A stretch of 64,000 nucleotides of DNA from Ignavibacteria bacterium (GCA_016873845.1 VGVX01000003.1:49637-113636), one strand, 5' to 3'. Positions 51,152 through 63,508 are shown, counted from the first letter of the stretch. The notes: generated by a model not told the origin, from the sequence alone. Translations and numbers: made by a program.

Positions 51152-52612
51152 ATGTCAATAAAAGAAACCTTCACGTCGCGGTGGACGCTCATAATTTCAG
51201 TTCTCGGCATCGCCGTCGGCACCGGAAACATTTGGCGTTTCTCTCGGATTGTTGCTCAAAATGGTGGAGGTTCTTTTTTAATTCCCTGGATAATTTTTCT
51301 TGTAGTTTGGTCTGTACCACTCATCATTGCCGAATTTGCGATTGGGAAATATACTCGCAAAGGACCCATCGGTGCAGTTATTAAAATGGCAGGTGAAAAA
51401 TTTGCATGGATGGGTGGATTTATCGTTTTAGTTGCTACAGCAATTATGTTTTATTATTCTGTTGTCACAGGATGGTGCATAAAATATTTTACAGCAGTCT
51501 TTACCGATGATCTTCTTTCAGTTACAAATTACCCTCAATATTGGACGGATTTCAGCACAGGTTTTCAACCGATTTTCTTTCATGCGGCGGCGATTTTGTT
51601 CTCCGCATTCATTGTTTATCGTGGAATTGTTAATGGAATAGAAAAGGCAAGCAAGCTATTAGTTCCATCTCTATTAATTATACTAGTTCTTCTTGGTGTG
51701 CGCGCAGTTACTTTGCCAAATGCATTTCTCGGGATCGAATATTTCTTTAAACCCGATTTCCAATTGCTCCTAAATCATAAAATTTGGATTCAAGCTCTCA
51801 CACAAAATGCTTGGGATACTGGTGCAGGCTGGGGATTAATTCTTACTTACGCAATCTACACGAAGCAAAAAGAGGATCTTTCGTTAAATGGAGCTTTAGT
51901 TGGTTTTGGAAATAATTCTATCTCCCTTCTTGCAGGAATAATTATTTTTTCAACAGTCTTTGCATTAACTACTGGCGATGCTTTTAAGGATATTTCCATT
52001 TCAGGACCGGCAAATACAGGTTTGACTTTCATCTATCTTCCGGAATTATTTAACCATCTGCCTGGAGGATATTTAATTCGACTCGCGATCACAGCACTCT
52101 TTTTTCTTGCACTTTCTTTTGCAGCACTTACATCTCTAATTTCATTAGTTGAGCTGACAACGCGTGCATTGATAGATTTTGGACTTCCGCGCGAACGATC
52201 AATTATCTTTGTTGCAGTTGCTGCATTTCTGCTCGGACTTCCTTCGAGCTTGAATTTAGATTTTCTAATTAATCAAGATTGGGTTTGGGGAGTAGGATTA
52301 ATTTTAAGCGGAGGATTTATTTCATTCACAATAATTAAGTTTGGCGTTAATCGTTTTAGAGAGGAAATCATCAATGGAGAGGGGAGTGATTACAAAATTG
52401 GAAAGTGGTATAATTTCATTGTTGCGGTAATCATTCCGGTTTTAGCGGTTGTATTATTATTATGGTGGATTATCTCTTCATACAGCTGGGAAACTGAATG
52501 GTGGAATCCTTTTAGAATAGAATCTGCTGGAACTGCGATCTTGCAATGGATGATTGTATTGTTGCTTTTAATTATCTTCAATAAAAAAATTGTTGCCAGA
52601 ATAGAAAAGTAA
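51152..52612 (+). CDS. Sodium-dependent amino-acid transporter (NSS/SNF family)
   Basis: This 486-residue symporter has about twelve membrane segments. The opening FTSRWTLIISVLGIAVGTGN followed by IWRFSRIVAQNGGGSFLIPW matches TM1-2 of bacterial NSS proteins (LeuT/MhsT type) with the unwound GxG-N substrate/Na site. NAWDTGAGWGLILTYAIY corresponds to TM6. It probably imports amino acids with Na+. The tiny gene immediately downstream (52617-52733) encodes a MetS-type subunit, which ties it to the MetPS methionine/alanine class of C. glutamicum, by analogy. Confidence 0.88.
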   Translation: MSIKETFTSRWTLIISVLGIAVGTGNIWRFSRIVAQNGGGSFLIPWIIFLVVWSVPLIIAEFAIGKYTRKGPIGAVIKMAGEKFAWMGGFIVLVATAIMFYYSVVTGWCIKYFTAVFTDDLLSVTNYPQYWTDFSTGFQPIFFHAAAILFSAFIVYRGIVNGIEKASKLLVPSLLIILVLLGVRAVTLPNAFLGIEYFFKPDFQLLLNHKIWIQALTQNAWDTGAGWGLILTYAIYTKQKEDLSLNGALVGFGNNSISLLAGIIIFSTVFALTTGDAFKDISISGPANTGLTFIYLPELFNHLPGGYLIRLAITALFFLALSFAALTSLISLVELTTRALIDFGLPRERSIIFVAVAAFLLGLPSSLNLDFLINQDWVWGVGLILSGGFISFTIIKFGVNRFREEIINGEGSDYKIGKWYNFIVAVIIPVLAVVLLLWWIISSYSWETEWWNPFRIESAGTAILQWMIVLLLLIIFNKKIVARIEK

Positions 52613-52616
52613 TTTT

Positions 52617-52733
52617 ATGTCGAATGACGCGATCATATTTGCCGTTATAACAATAGCAATCATTTGGGGTGGATTGGTTTTTTTTCTATTCAAAGCAATC
52701 TCAAAAGAAAGTAAAAAGCATACTTCTGAGTGA
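52617..52733 (+). CDS. MetS-type small subunit of NSS transporter (38 aa)
   Basis: A 38-residue single-span membrane peptide, MSNDAIIFAVITIAIIWGG onward, with a hydrophobic helix (about 5-25) and a basic, hydrophilic tail (ISKESKKHTSE). Small MetS subunits of this shape are encoded directly after NSS transporters and are required for transport by the MetPS system. It begins four bases after the transporter stop, and holA starts at GTG 52730 within its end. The position and helix make it convincing despite its size. Confidence 0.75.
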   Translation: MSNDAIIFAVITIAIIWGGLVFFLFKAISKESKKHTSE

Positions 52734-53734
52734 AAGCTAACCGAAATATCAAAGAATTTTCCACGCAGATAAACAAAGGAACCTTTCCCGAGCTTGCTTT
52801 TATTTTCGGAGAGGAAAATTATTATCTCGACAAAACTCTTGGTTTAATCAAAGAGAAATCAAAAGAACAAAATTGCTCAATTGAGAGTTTCTATCAACAC
52901 GAAAAAACAATCCAAGAAATTATAGACCTTACTTCCGAAATTTCTCTTTTCGGTGGAAGAAAAATTATTGTAATCAAAGATTTCGGTTCGATGAAGCTGA
53001 AAGAAAAGCTAATTCCATATTTTGAGAATCCCTCTCCAGAGACTTCATTGATTTTAGTGGAAAACTCAAAAGTTAATTTGAATCAAAATCAAACCTATAA
53101 AAAACTTGCGGCACTAAATTGCGCCTATAATTCTCCCAAACTAAAAGAGGATGAAGTTCTTGAATGGATCGAACGGAGAATCAAGAAAGAAAAAATAAAA
53201 TCCGATTTTGAGATTATTAATTTATTGTATTCGAGCATTGGAAATAATCTTGCTGAGTTGGATGCCGAATTGAGTAAAATATTTCTTGCACTTGGAGACA
53301 GTAAAGAGATTGACAAGGAATCAATAAAATCACTGTTAGTTTCAAGCAGGCAATTCACGATTTTTGATCTTTATAATTCATTGGGAGACAAAAAATTCGA
53401 TTCTGCTCTGAAAATTGGATTTAACCTCCTAAATGGTGAAGCAACAATGGTTTATATCATTGTTATGCTCACGCGATACTTTACCAGCATTTTAACTTAT
53501 TCAGAACTCAAGAGAAATTCATCCAATCAGAATGTACTTGCATCAAAAATTGGCTGTCATCCTTATTTTCTGAAGGATTATGAGTCAGCATCGAAACGAT
53601 ATACTTTCAATCAAATATCAAAAATATTCAGTATTCTGCTTCAGAAAGATATTGAACTTAAGTCCACAAGTCTTGATGAGAAAACACTTTTCACACAAAT
53701 GATAGGGGAATTTGCGATTGCATCAAAAAGCTGA
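52730..53734 (+). CDS. holA: DNA polymerase III, delta subunit
   Basis: This 334-residue clamp-loader subunit opens the beta clamp during replication. It is an AAA+-like protein lacking the usual ATP site: FPELAFIFGEENYYLDKTL at the start, LTSEISLFGGRKIIVIKDFG (clamp-contacting region), SSIGNNLAELDAELSKIFL, and a C-terminal helical collar with SKIGCHPYFLKDYESASKRY. It begins at GTG 52730, overlapping the MetS-type gene by four bases. Length fits HolA. Confidence 0.9.
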   Translation: MKANRNIKEFSTQINKGTFPELAFIFGEENYYLDKTLGLIKEKSKEQNCSIESFYQHEKTIQEIIDLTSEISLFGGRKIIVIKDFGSMKLKEKLIPYFENPSPETSLILVENSKVNLNQNQTYKKLAALNCAYNSPKLKEDEVLEWIERRIKKEKIKSDFEIINLLYSSIGNNLAELDAELSKIFLALGDSKEIDKESIKSLLVSSRQFTIFDLYNSLGDKKFDSALKIGFNLLNGEATMVYIIVMLTRYFTSILTYSELKRNSSNQNVLASKIGCHPYFLKDYESASKRYTFNQISKIFSILLQKDIELKSTSLDEKTLFTQMIGEFAIASKS

Positions 53735-53781
53735 GGGGATTTTTTAGTAACTTTGGAACATAAATTTTCTGATATGGTTAA

Positions 53782-54390
53782 ATGAGCGGTTCTGAGAATA
53801 AAAAATTAAAGGATCTTAATGACGAAGATTTGATACTTCATTTCCAAAAGACTGACGACATTGAAGCTTATAATATCCTTGTCGCTCGTTACAAAGATCC
53901 ATTGATGAATTTCATATACAAATTCCTCGGAAGCCGTGACTTATCTGAAGATGTTTTACAAGAAACATTTTTCAGATTGTATAAAAATAAAAATTATTAT
54001 ACAACTATTGCTAAATTTTCAACTTGGATTTACACAATTGCAGCGAATCTGGCAAAAACAGAATTGCGGAAAAAGAACAGGCGAGTTTTTTTCTCAATTC
54101 AAGGAACGAATTTACATGGCGATGACGAAGTCACAGAATTCGAGCTGCCGGATGAATCTTATAGGCCCGATGATTATGCTGATGCTGTTTTCAAAAACAA
54201 AATAATATTGAATGCATTGAAAAAAGTTAAGCCCTTATATCGTGAACTTATAATTCTAAGAGATGTTCAGGAACTCTCTTACGAAGAAATTGCTGAGATT
54301 ACAGGGTTAAACATCGGTACGGTCAAGTCCAGAATTAACCGTGGAAGAGCTCGTTTACAAAAATTATTAAAACATATTTATCATGCATAA
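53782..54390 (+). CDS. ECF-type RNA polymerase sigma factor
   Basis: This 202-residue sigma-70 family factor has region 2 (about 12-95: DLILHFQKTDDIEAYNILVA, LSEDVLQETFFRLYKN, FSTWIYTIAANLA) and region 4 (about 140-195: LSYEEIAEITGLNIGTVKSR) but no region 3, so it is of the ECF class. It probably switches on an envelope or stress response. The next gene, three bases away, encodes a single-span protein likely to be its anti-sigma factor. Confidence 0.93.
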   Translation: MSGSENKKLKDLNDEDLILHFQKTDDIEAYNILVARYKDPLMNFIYKFLGSRDLSEDVLQETFFRLYKNKNYYTTIAKFSTWIYTIAANLAKTELRKKNRRVFFSIQGTNLHGDDEVTEFELPDESYRPDDYADAVFKNKIILNALKKVKPLYRELIILRDVQELSYEEIAEITGLNIGTVKSRINRGRARLQKLLKHIYHA

Positions 54391-54393
54391 AAA

Positions 54394-55005
54394 ATGGAAT
54401 CAAATATTATCGATAATATTTCTACTGATTTAAGAAATTTACCCAAAATAGCTGCTTCGGAAAATTTTGAACAAAATTTAGCCAATCGAATTGCAGAATA
54501 TGAAATTTCAAAGCAACCTAACTTTAGGCAGACTTCACCTGTCTTTGGGTTTTTCAAAAATCCAATCTTTGCCCCTGCATTATCTTTGGCCATCGTTACA
54601 GTTTTAATTCTCTTTGCAGTTAACGCAAATTCAAATCTTAGGGATGAGGGCTTACTAATGCTTCCCAAAGCCGAATCGAAACTGAGCGAAGATAACTCAT
54701 TGAAAGACATCCCGATACCAAACAAGATTGTACTTCCAAAGAAAAAAGAGATTGTTGTCGCTCGCAATCGAAATCGCGAACCGATTCAATTAGGCCCGGG
54801 CGTGAGTCTTGATCAACCTTTATCAACATCAACAACTCACTTAGAAACAATTGAAACAAATGCAGGTTTTTCTTTTCCAAGTGAACCTACCTTGATTAGA
54901 ATTCCTCCGCCAGCTCAGTATGGACCTCAAAGAACCGTTGGATTTGAATCGACTACTAATCGGACTCGTGATACAGTTATTTCAAATCTAAGACGGAATA
55001 AATAG
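54394..55005 (+). CDS. Probable anti-sigma factor, single membrane span
   Basis: This 203-residue protein has a cytoplasmic N-terminal stretch (1-55), one membrane helix (about 59-76, FAPALSLAIVTVLILFAV) and a low-complexity, proline-rich outer part. No zinc-binding HxxxCxxC anti-sigma motif is visible. The call rests on the topology and the three-base gap after the ECF sigma gene, which is the standard layout of a sigma/anti-sigma pair. The family is not recognised from sequence. Confidence 0.55.
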   Translation: MESNIIDNISTDLRNLPKIAASENFEQNLANRIAEYEISKQPNFRQTSPVFGFFKNPIFAPALSLAIVTVLILFAVNANSNLRDEGLLMLPKAESKLSEDNSLKDIPIPNKIVLPKKKEIVVARNRNREPIQLGPGVSLDQPLSTSTTHLETIETNAGFSFPSEPTLIRIPPPAQYGPQRTVGFESTTNRTRDTVISNLRRNK

Positions 55006-55142
55006 AAAACCTCCATTTTTTAAGAATTATTGATTATTTCGCTAAATCTCTGCAAAAATTTCGTTTTATGAGAGTTATGGATTGTTTTTAGAAGTATGTT
55101 TTGCTATTTTTGAACCCAATTTTGATTAGAAACGGAGATATT

Positions 55143-55358
55143 ATGAAAAAAGGAATTCATCCAGGATATAAAAAATCTACGGTAACATGTGTTTGCGGTA
55201 ATTCGTTTGTTACTAGATCGACTGTTGGTGATCTAAAATTAGAAATTTGTTCAAGTTGTCATCCATTTTTCACTGGAAAGCAAAAATTAGTTGACTCTGC
55301 AGGCCGTGTCGAGAAATTCATGAAGAAATATAAGACACAATCTGCTCAGGAAGCTTAG
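55143..55358 (+). CDS. rpmE: 50S ribosomal protein L31
   Basis: This 71-residue protein starts at ATG 55143, preceded by CGGAGA. It has [20 protein letters not shown] and [20 protein letters not shown], with the CxC and CxxC zinc ligands of the zinc-containing (C+) L31 form. The end VEKFMKKYK is typical. A longer frame reaching back to 55101 has no support. A long hairpin follows at 55387-55432. Confidence 0.95.
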   Translation: MKKGIHPGYKKSTVTCVCGNSFVTRSTVGDLKLEICSSCHPFFTGKQKLVDSAGRVEKFMKKYKTQSAQEA

Positions 55359-55386
55359 CATATATTAATTTTAGTAATGTTTTTTT

Positions 55387-55432
55387 TGAGCTTCTCTTGT
55401 CTATCAGTCTTTTATGATAGCAGAGAAGCTCA
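55387..55432 (+). terminator. long hairpin after rpmE
   Basis: TGAGCTTCTCT (55387-55397) pairs with AGAGAAGCTCA (55422-55432), and inside CTATCA pairs with TGATAG. It ends the rpmE transcript or protects it; T residues flank both sides (seven T before, TTCATTTT after), so it may act in both directions. Confidence 0.6.
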
Positions 55433-55480
55433 TTCATTTTCTGTAACAATTGCACTCCAAATAATATAAGGACTCACGCA

Positions 55481-56740
55481 ATGCACGTCTGCATATTTGA
55501 GGGAATATATTTTGAGCGGCTTCTTCCACTAACTTATTTTCGGCCGACATATGAACTTCGCTGCGGTATCACTTCATTAAAAGATAAAATTCTCAGACAC
55601 TTTCCAAATTCAAAAGTGACACTTCATTGCAGAAGTTATCTCGCTGATTTTCTTGTGGAGAAAAATCCGGAATACGAAATAAATTTCATAAGCAGCAAAG
55701 AATGTTTGTTTGTTAACGGAAGAGTACTGGCAGAAGAGGGTTTTCTGCAAAAATTAGATTTGACTAATCCTAATGATGTGCTATTTGTAAATGGTGAGAC
55801 TATTGTAGCGGCAAAGGTATCTGGAGAAAAGTTAGAGAACTTAAAAAGTAATTTGCATGATTTATTTACACTTTCAGACTTCGATGGATTGATCAAAAAG
55901 CAAATTGATGTGAAGATGATTAATTATTATTGGGATTTAGTTAATAATAATCCATCGCAAATTGCGGCTGACTATAATTTTTTCACTAAGGAAAAAAAGA
56001 AAAAGCTTTTAGGGAAAATTTATCAAGGGACTTATTTACTGAATGAAAATGAAATTTTCGTTGATGAAGGAGCATCTGTAAAACCTGGTGTTGTTTTGGA
56101 TGCAGAATTAGGTCCAATTTTCATTGGAAAAGGTGCAAAACTGATGCCTAATGCTGTGATCGAAGGTCCTTGTTTTATCGGCGAAAATTCGGTTATTAAA
56201 ATAGGTGCAAAGATTTATGAAGGGACTTCAATTGGCGAAGTATGTAAAGTAGGCGGGGAAGTCGAAAACTCGATCATTCATTCTCACTCAAATAAACAGC
56301 ATGAAGGATTTCTTGGACATAGTTATCTTGCAATGTGGGTGAATTTGGGAGCTGATACCAACAACAGCGATTTGAAAAACAACTATGGAAGTGTAAAAGT
56401 CTTTATAAATGGAGAACTTGTAGATACAGGTTCGTTGTTTGTCGGTCTATCAATGGGAGATCACTCGAAATGTGCAATCAACACAATGTTTAATACTGGA
56501 ACAAACGTTGGTGTCTCCTGCAATATTTATGGAGCTGGAGTTCCTCCGAAATATATGCCTTCATTTTCCTGGGGAGGCGGCGAAATGATGACAACTTATG
56601 CGCTTGATCGCAGTCTGGATGTTGCAAAAAGAGTCATGGGTAGGAGAAAGATAACTATGAGCCCTGCCGAAGAGAAATTGTTTAGAAAGGTTTTTGATTT
56701 AACTCGTGAAGAACGGCGTAAAAGAGGAATGCCGAATTAA
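55481..56740 (+). CDS. GlmU-like sugar nucleotidyltransferase (NTP_transf_4)
   Basis: This 419-residue protein has a degenerate nucleotidyltransferase N-terminus (1-170: RLLPLTYFRPTYELRCGITS) and a left-handed beta-helix of hexapeptide repeats (about 195-390: GPIFIGKGAKLMPNAVIEGP, IYEGTSIGEV). Bacteroidota encode such proteins, often annotated GlmU-like or putative sugar-nucleotidyl transferase. The classical GxGxRMxP pyrophosphorylase loop is not present at the N-terminus, so it need not make UDP-GlcNAc. SHSNKQHEGFLGHSYLAMWV carries histidines that could serve acyltransfer. Single gene between two terminators. Confidence 0.78.
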   Translation: MHVCIFEGIYFERLLPLTYFRPTYELRCGITSLKDKILRHFPNSKVTLHCRSYLADFLVEKNPEYEINFISSKECLFVNGRVLAEEGFLQKLDLTNPNDVLFVNGETIVAAKVSGEKLENLKSNLHDLFTLSDFDGLIKKQIDVKMINYYWDLVNNNPSQIAADYNFFTKEKKKKLLGKIYQGTYLLNENEIFVDEGASVKPGVVLDAELGPIFIGKGAKLMPNAVIEGPCFIGENSVIKIGAKIYEGTSIGEVCKVGGEVENSIIHSHSNKQHEGFLGHSYLAMWVNLGADTNNSDLKNNYGSVKVFINGELVDTGSLFVGLSMGDHSKCAINTMFNTGTNVGVSCNIYGAGVPPKYMPSFSWGGGEMMTTYALDRSLDVAKRVMGRRKITMSPAEEKLFRKVFDLTREERRKRGMPN

Positions 56741-56816
56741 ATTCTGAGTTACCCTTTCTGACTGAAAAGTTGGTTTTAGGTCTATCGTAACTTCAACTGA
56801 TTTTTATTATCTTGAG

Positions 56817-56846
56817 AGTGAGTGAAGCATTCTTCCTCACTTTTTT
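56817..56846 (+). terminator. intrinsic terminator
   Basis: AGTGAG plus GAAG (56817-56827, one bulged T) pairs with CTTC plus CTCACT (56832-56841) around a CATT loop, followed by five T. It ends the GlmU-like gene. Confidence 0.75.
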
Positions 56847-56879
56847 ATTTAAGAACCTTATATATGAATTATAAATTGT

Positions 56880-58229
56880 ATGGAAACTTTCAAAAATCTT
56901 TATGTCGGACCGCGTGGGATTGCCGTTAAAATTTTAAACCGTGTTGATAGAACTGATGCCTATCTAGATAAATTAGTTGATGTTGAACTTCGTTTCGGAG
57001 AGCTTTCATCGCAGGATAAAGCGTTATTGAATGAACTTGTACATGGAGTAGTGCGATGGGAACGTAAACTCGATTGGATTCTGCGCGGATTTTATCGAGG
57101 TGAGTTTTCCAAATGTATTCCAAATTTGAAGAATGCAATGCGCGTAGCTCTTTATCAAATTCTTTTTCTTGATAACATTCCCGATTATGCAGCTGTTAAT
57201 GAAGCAGTGGAATTTGTAAAAAAACTTCAAGGGGAAAAATCCGCAGATTTAGTGAATGCAGTTTTAAGGAATATTATCCGGGCAAAGCAAGAAATTCGTT
57301 ATCCTAATCAAGAGGAAGATACTATTAACTATTACGGAACAATTTATTCGCATCCCAACTGGCTTGTTAAGAGATGGATTTCAAGATACGGTGCTGACTT
57401 TGCTGAAAAATTGATGTCAGAAAATAATGAACGACCAAGATTAACATTGCGGTTTAACCAAAGCCGTACAAGCAGAGAAGATTTTCTGAAAAAATTAAAT
57501 AAGGCAGAGTTAAAATTTCGAGAATCGATCTATTCAAATAATTTCATCACCTTACTTCATCTTACTAATATCACAGATTGGGATTATTTCAAGGAGGGAT
57601 ATTTTTCTATTCAAGATGAATCTGCCGGGCTCCCTTGTCTTCTATTAGATCCTCAGCAGGAAGATGCCGTACTTGACCTTTGTGCAGCACCTGGAGGGAA
57701 AAGCAGCTTCATCTCCGAACTAATGATGAATAAAGGAAAAATATTCGCTGTTGATAAATATGCAAGCCGAATTGCTCTGATGAAGAAAAATATCGAACGG
57801 TTAAAGCTCACTAATATTAATTTTCTCGAAGCGGATAGCGAGAAGCTAGAAATGGAATCAGTTGATAAAGTACTTGTTGATGTTCCATGTTCCGGTTTGG
57901 GTGTTCTTATGAAGAAACCAGAAATAAAATGGAAACGTGACGCTGATGATATAAAAAGATTATCTCAAATTCAGAAACGGTTGTTAGAGAGTGCTTCAAG
58001 ATTAGTTAAAGTAGGCGGTGTAATTGTATACAGCACTTGCACTATAGAGCCTGAAGAGAATTTTGAAATCATAAAAGACTTCTTGATACATAACTCGCAT
58101 TTTGAATTGGTTACAAATCATCCGAACCTTCATCCGAGTCTAATTGATGAGAATGGATGCATCTCTACCTTCCCAAATATTCACGGGATGGATGGAAGTT
58201 TTGCGGCTAAAATTTTAAGGAAATCTTAA
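56880..58229 (+). CDS. rsmB: 16S rRNA m5C967 methyltransferase RsmB
   Basis: This 449-residue SAM-dependent enzyme has a NusB-like N-terminal RNA-binding domain (about 12-145: LLNELVHGVVRWERKLDWIL) and a methyltransferase domain (150-449). The latter carries the SAM site LDLCAAPGGKSSFISELM and the two catalytic cysteines in DVPCSGLG (Cys337) and YSTCTIEPEEN (Cys387). It methylates cytosine 967 of 16S rRNA. A very small open frame overlaps its stop, and the RodZ-like gene follows. Length is standard. Confidence 0.93.
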   Translation: METFKNLYVGPRGIAVKILNRVDRTDAYLDKLVDVELRFGELSSQDKALLNELVHGVVRWERKLDWILRGFYRGEFSKCIPNLKNAMRVALYQILFLDNIPDYAAVNEAVEFVKKLQGEKSADLVNAVLRNIIRAKQEIRYPNQEEDTINYYGTIYSHPNWLVKRWISRYGADFAEKLMSENNERPRLTLRFNQSRTSREDFLKKLNKAELKFRESIYSNNFITLLHLTNITDWDYFKEGYFSIQDESAGLPCLLLDPQQEDAVLDLCAAPGGKSSFISELMMNKGKIFAVDKYASRIALMKKNIERLKLTNINFLEADSEKLEMESVDKVLVDVPCSGLGVLMKKPEIKWKRDADDIKRLSQIQKRLLESASRLVKVGGVIVYSTCTIEPEENFEIIKDFLIHNSHFELVTNHPNLHPSLIDENGCISTFPNIHGMDGSFAAKILRKS

Positions 58230-58315
58230 TGCAATTACTTACTTTAAGTTCGCATGACGTGATGAATGTTTATCTCGAAGACTCAAATGTTGCTTCTGAA
58301 AAATCTCTTGAGTAA
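58229..58315 (+). CDS. possible 28-residue peptide, uncertain
   Basis: An ATG overlapping the rsmB stop (TAATG) opens a 28-codon frame (MQLLTLSSHDVMNVYLEDSN then VASEKSLE) with AAGGA eight bases before it. The ribosome-binding site and coupling are good, but the peptide matches nothing I know and may be chance. Confidence 0.2.
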   Translation: MQLLTLSSHDVMNVYLEDSNVASEKSLE

Positions 58316-58347
58316 CTTTTTATTGAATTAAGAAATATTCAAATTAA

Positions 58348-61167
<2,820 letters not shown>

Positions 61168-61168
<1 letters not shown>

Positions 61169-61692
61169 TGAAGAAATTTACCCAATCACTGTTTTACTTC
61201 TATCTTAGAGCTTTCAACCGAAAAAAACTGAGAAATGTTTCTGTGCCAATCATTAATCCAGATGTAAAATGTGCATTAGTCTTACTGCCTGATGATCCAG
61301 TCCTAATTAATCATTTAAAGAAGTTTACTCCTCAATTTAAAAAGCACATCGAGTCAATTACGTTTGTAATTAACGAATCTTACACTCCTCTTTTCAAAGA
61401 TAAAATTCCCATAACTGCTGTAGTTTACAATTCAGGTCATCGGAGTAAATTTGATACCCCTTCACAGCAGCTTATCAATCAGCTCAGAATGAAGTCATAC
61501 GATTTAGTGATTGATCTAAATATTTCCGATTCTTATTTCCATTATTATCTTATGCACAAAATTAAATGTGATAGAAAGCTCGGCTTTTTGAAGAAAAATT
61601 CTGATTTATTTAATAACTTACAATTGAGGACTTCTGAAAACGCAAACTTTGAGGGGGTCTATGAAAGTTTTTTCAAATTTTTATTCCTGTAG
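61168..61692 (+). CDS. Unknown protein, possibly DUF6913-like
   Basis: This 174-residue protein starts at the last base of the ligA stop codon. It has an alternating alpha/beta pattern: VKCALVLLPDDPVLINHLKK, ITFVINESYTPLF, YDLVIDLNISDSYFHYYL and RKLGFLKKNSDLFNNLQL. Size and order of elements recall small DUF6913 proteins of Bacteroidota, and the first half also resembles the N-terminal Rossmann half of glycosyltransferases such as heptosyltransferases, but neither is firm. It sits in a ligA-to-SSS run. Function unknown. Confidence 0.4.
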
Positions 61693-61701
61693 GGAGAGAA
61701 C

Positions 61702-62052
61702 ATGAATTTTGAAGTCAAACACAATGATGATATAGTCGTATTTAAGTTAAATGAAAAAAAATTAGATACAACAATATCCGGCATCTTAAAAGGCGAGTTC
61801 ACAATCTTATGTCAAGCAGAAGGCGTTAGAAAGATGATTGTTGATTTGAGTGAAGTCGAATTTTGTGACAGCTCGGGTTTAAGTGCATTACTGCTTTGTC
61901 AACGTCAAATTAGAGAACGCGGTGGTGCTATCAGATTGACACATTGTAATGAAAAAGTTGAAACGCTTGTTAGAATTTCTCAACTCGAACGAGTACTTCC
62001 ACTCATAAGTACTAACGAAGAAGCAATTAGTGAACTCCAGAATTTAGAGTAA
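61702..62052 (+). CDS. STAS-domain protein (anti-sigma-factor antagonist type)
   Basis: This 116-residue single STAS domain begins NFEVKHNDDIVVFKLNEKKL and has the diagnostic VDLSEVEFCDSSGLSALLLC, in which DSSG holds the serine phosphorylated by anti-sigma kinases in SpoIIAA-like proteins. The closing LVRISQLERVLPLISTNEEA is typical. It probably works in a partner-switching signal path, although no kinase or phosphatase is nearby. GGGAGAG lies before the ATG. The SSS transporter follows four bases later. Confidence 0.88.
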   Translation: MNFEVKHNDDIVVFKLNEKKLDTTISGILKGEFTILCQAEGVRKMIVDLSEVEFCDSSGLSALLLCQRQIRERGGAIRLTHCNEKVETLVRISQLERVLPLISTNEEAISELQNLE

Positions 62053-62056
62053 TATT

Positions 62057-63508
62057 TTGGTAAATCATCCTCACCTGATTGATTACATAATAATTATAGT
62101 CTATTTGGTATTTATAGCTGCTCTTGGCATAATTTCAGGCGGTAAACAGCGAAGTATCAGAGATTATTTTTTGGGATCGGATGTAGTCCCTTGGTGGGCG
62201 GTTTGCTTTTCAATTGTTGCCGCAGAAACGAGCACCTTAACTTTTATTTCAATTCCTGGACTCGCATATTTAACTAATTTGAATTTCCTCCAATTAACAA
62301 TTGGATATTTAATAGGAAGAATATTAGTTGCATATGTTTTTCTGCCTGCATATTTCAAAGGGGAACTTTCGACTGCCTATGCCTTTCTTGAAACACGATT
62401 CGGTACTAAAACCAGATCATTCGCATCAATTGTTTTTCTATTCACACGAACAGCAGCCGATGGAGTTAGATTATTTGCCACTGCCATTCCACTGAAGCTA
62501 ATGCTCGATATAAGTTATCCGGTCGCGATTACAATAATTGCTGCTGTAACATTAGTTTATACATATACTGGAGGCGTGAAAGGAATCATTTGGGTCGATG
62601 TTGTACAAATGTTGATTTATCTCGGTGGAGCTTTCATCGCTGGAATATTTATATTAAATATACTTCCGGATGGATGGAATTCAGTACTGAATGCCGCAAG
62701 CTCTGAATCAAAACTAAACATTATTAATTTAGGATTCGGTGATGGATTTTCCGGATTCTTTGCTAAACCATACACATTGATTGGGGGTGTGCTTGGTGGT
62801 GCATTTTTATCGATGGCATCTCATGGGACAGATCAATTAATTGTTCAAAGATTACTTGCAACAAAAAGTTTGAAGAGCAGTCAGCGAGCGATAATTGGCA
62901 GTGGAGTTATAGTTATTATTCAATTTGCAATTTTCTTAATTGTCGGCGTAATGCTTTATGCATATTATGGTCAAATCAATGTTAAATCAGATGAAATATT
63001 TCCAATGTTTATCATTAATGTTTTGCCGCCTGGTTTAACTGGATTAATAATTGCAGGATTGTTTGCCGCGGCTATGTCCACACTCGCGGGTTCAATGAGT
63101 TCGCTTTCATCTTCGACGATGCTTGACCTTTATATTCCATATTTCGGGAAATTTGAAAATGATAAAAAACAGCTTTCAATTTCACGGTTGTTTACAATTC
63201 TATGGGCTGTCTTGTTAGTAGGGGCGGCAATATTTTTCATGGAATCTCCGCAGGCGGTTGTAGAACTTGCATTAAGTATCGCATCTTTTACCTATGGAGG
63301 TTTGTTAGGAACTTTTCTATTGGGTTTATTAAATAAACGCTCTTCGCAAGAAGATGCGCTCGCTGGATTTACTGCAGGAATATTTATTATGATCACAGTA
63401 ATCTCACTTAAACTTGTTGCTTGGACATGGTTCACATTCATTGGTGTAATTGCAACACTATTAATTGGCTCGTTCTTAACTTCGCTCTCTTCAAAAAAGA
63501 TTGAATAA
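62057..63508 (+). CDS. Sodium:solute symporter (SSS family)
   Basis: This 483-residue membrane protein has about thirteen helices. Signatures: YFLGSDVVPWWAVCFSIVAA, ETSTLTFISIPG with the Na-site Ser/Thr, YTYTGGVKGIIWVDVVQML and AAAMSTLAGSMSSLSSSTML. Family substrates include proline, pantothenate, glucose and others; this one is not resolved. The only start near the N-terminus is TTG 62057, four bases after the STAS stop, so the two are coupled. A small intergenic region follows before hsdM. Confidence 0.88.
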   Translation: MVNHPHLIDYIIIIVYLVFIAALGIISGGKQRSIRDYFLGSDVVPWWAVCFSIVAAETSTLTFISIPGLAYLTNLNFLQLTIGYLIGRILVAYVFLPAYFKGELSTAYAFLETRFGTKTRSFASIVFLFTRTAADGVRLFATAIPLKLMLDISYPVAITIIAAVTLVYTYTGGVKGIIWVDVVQMLIYLGGAFIAGIFILNILPDGWNSVLNAASSESKLNIINLGFGDGFSGFFAKPYTLIGGVLGGAFLSMASHGTDQLIVQRLLATKSLKSSQRAIIGSGVIVIIQFAIFLIVGVMLYAYYGQINVKSDEIFPMFIINVLPPGLTGLIIAGLFAAAMSTLAGSMSSLSSSTMLDLYIPYFGKFENDKKQLSISRLFTILWAVLLVGAAIFFMESPQAVVELALSIASFTYGGLLGTFLLGLLNKRSSQEDALAGFTAGIFIMITVISLKLVAWTWFTFIGVIATLLIGSFLTSLSSKKIE

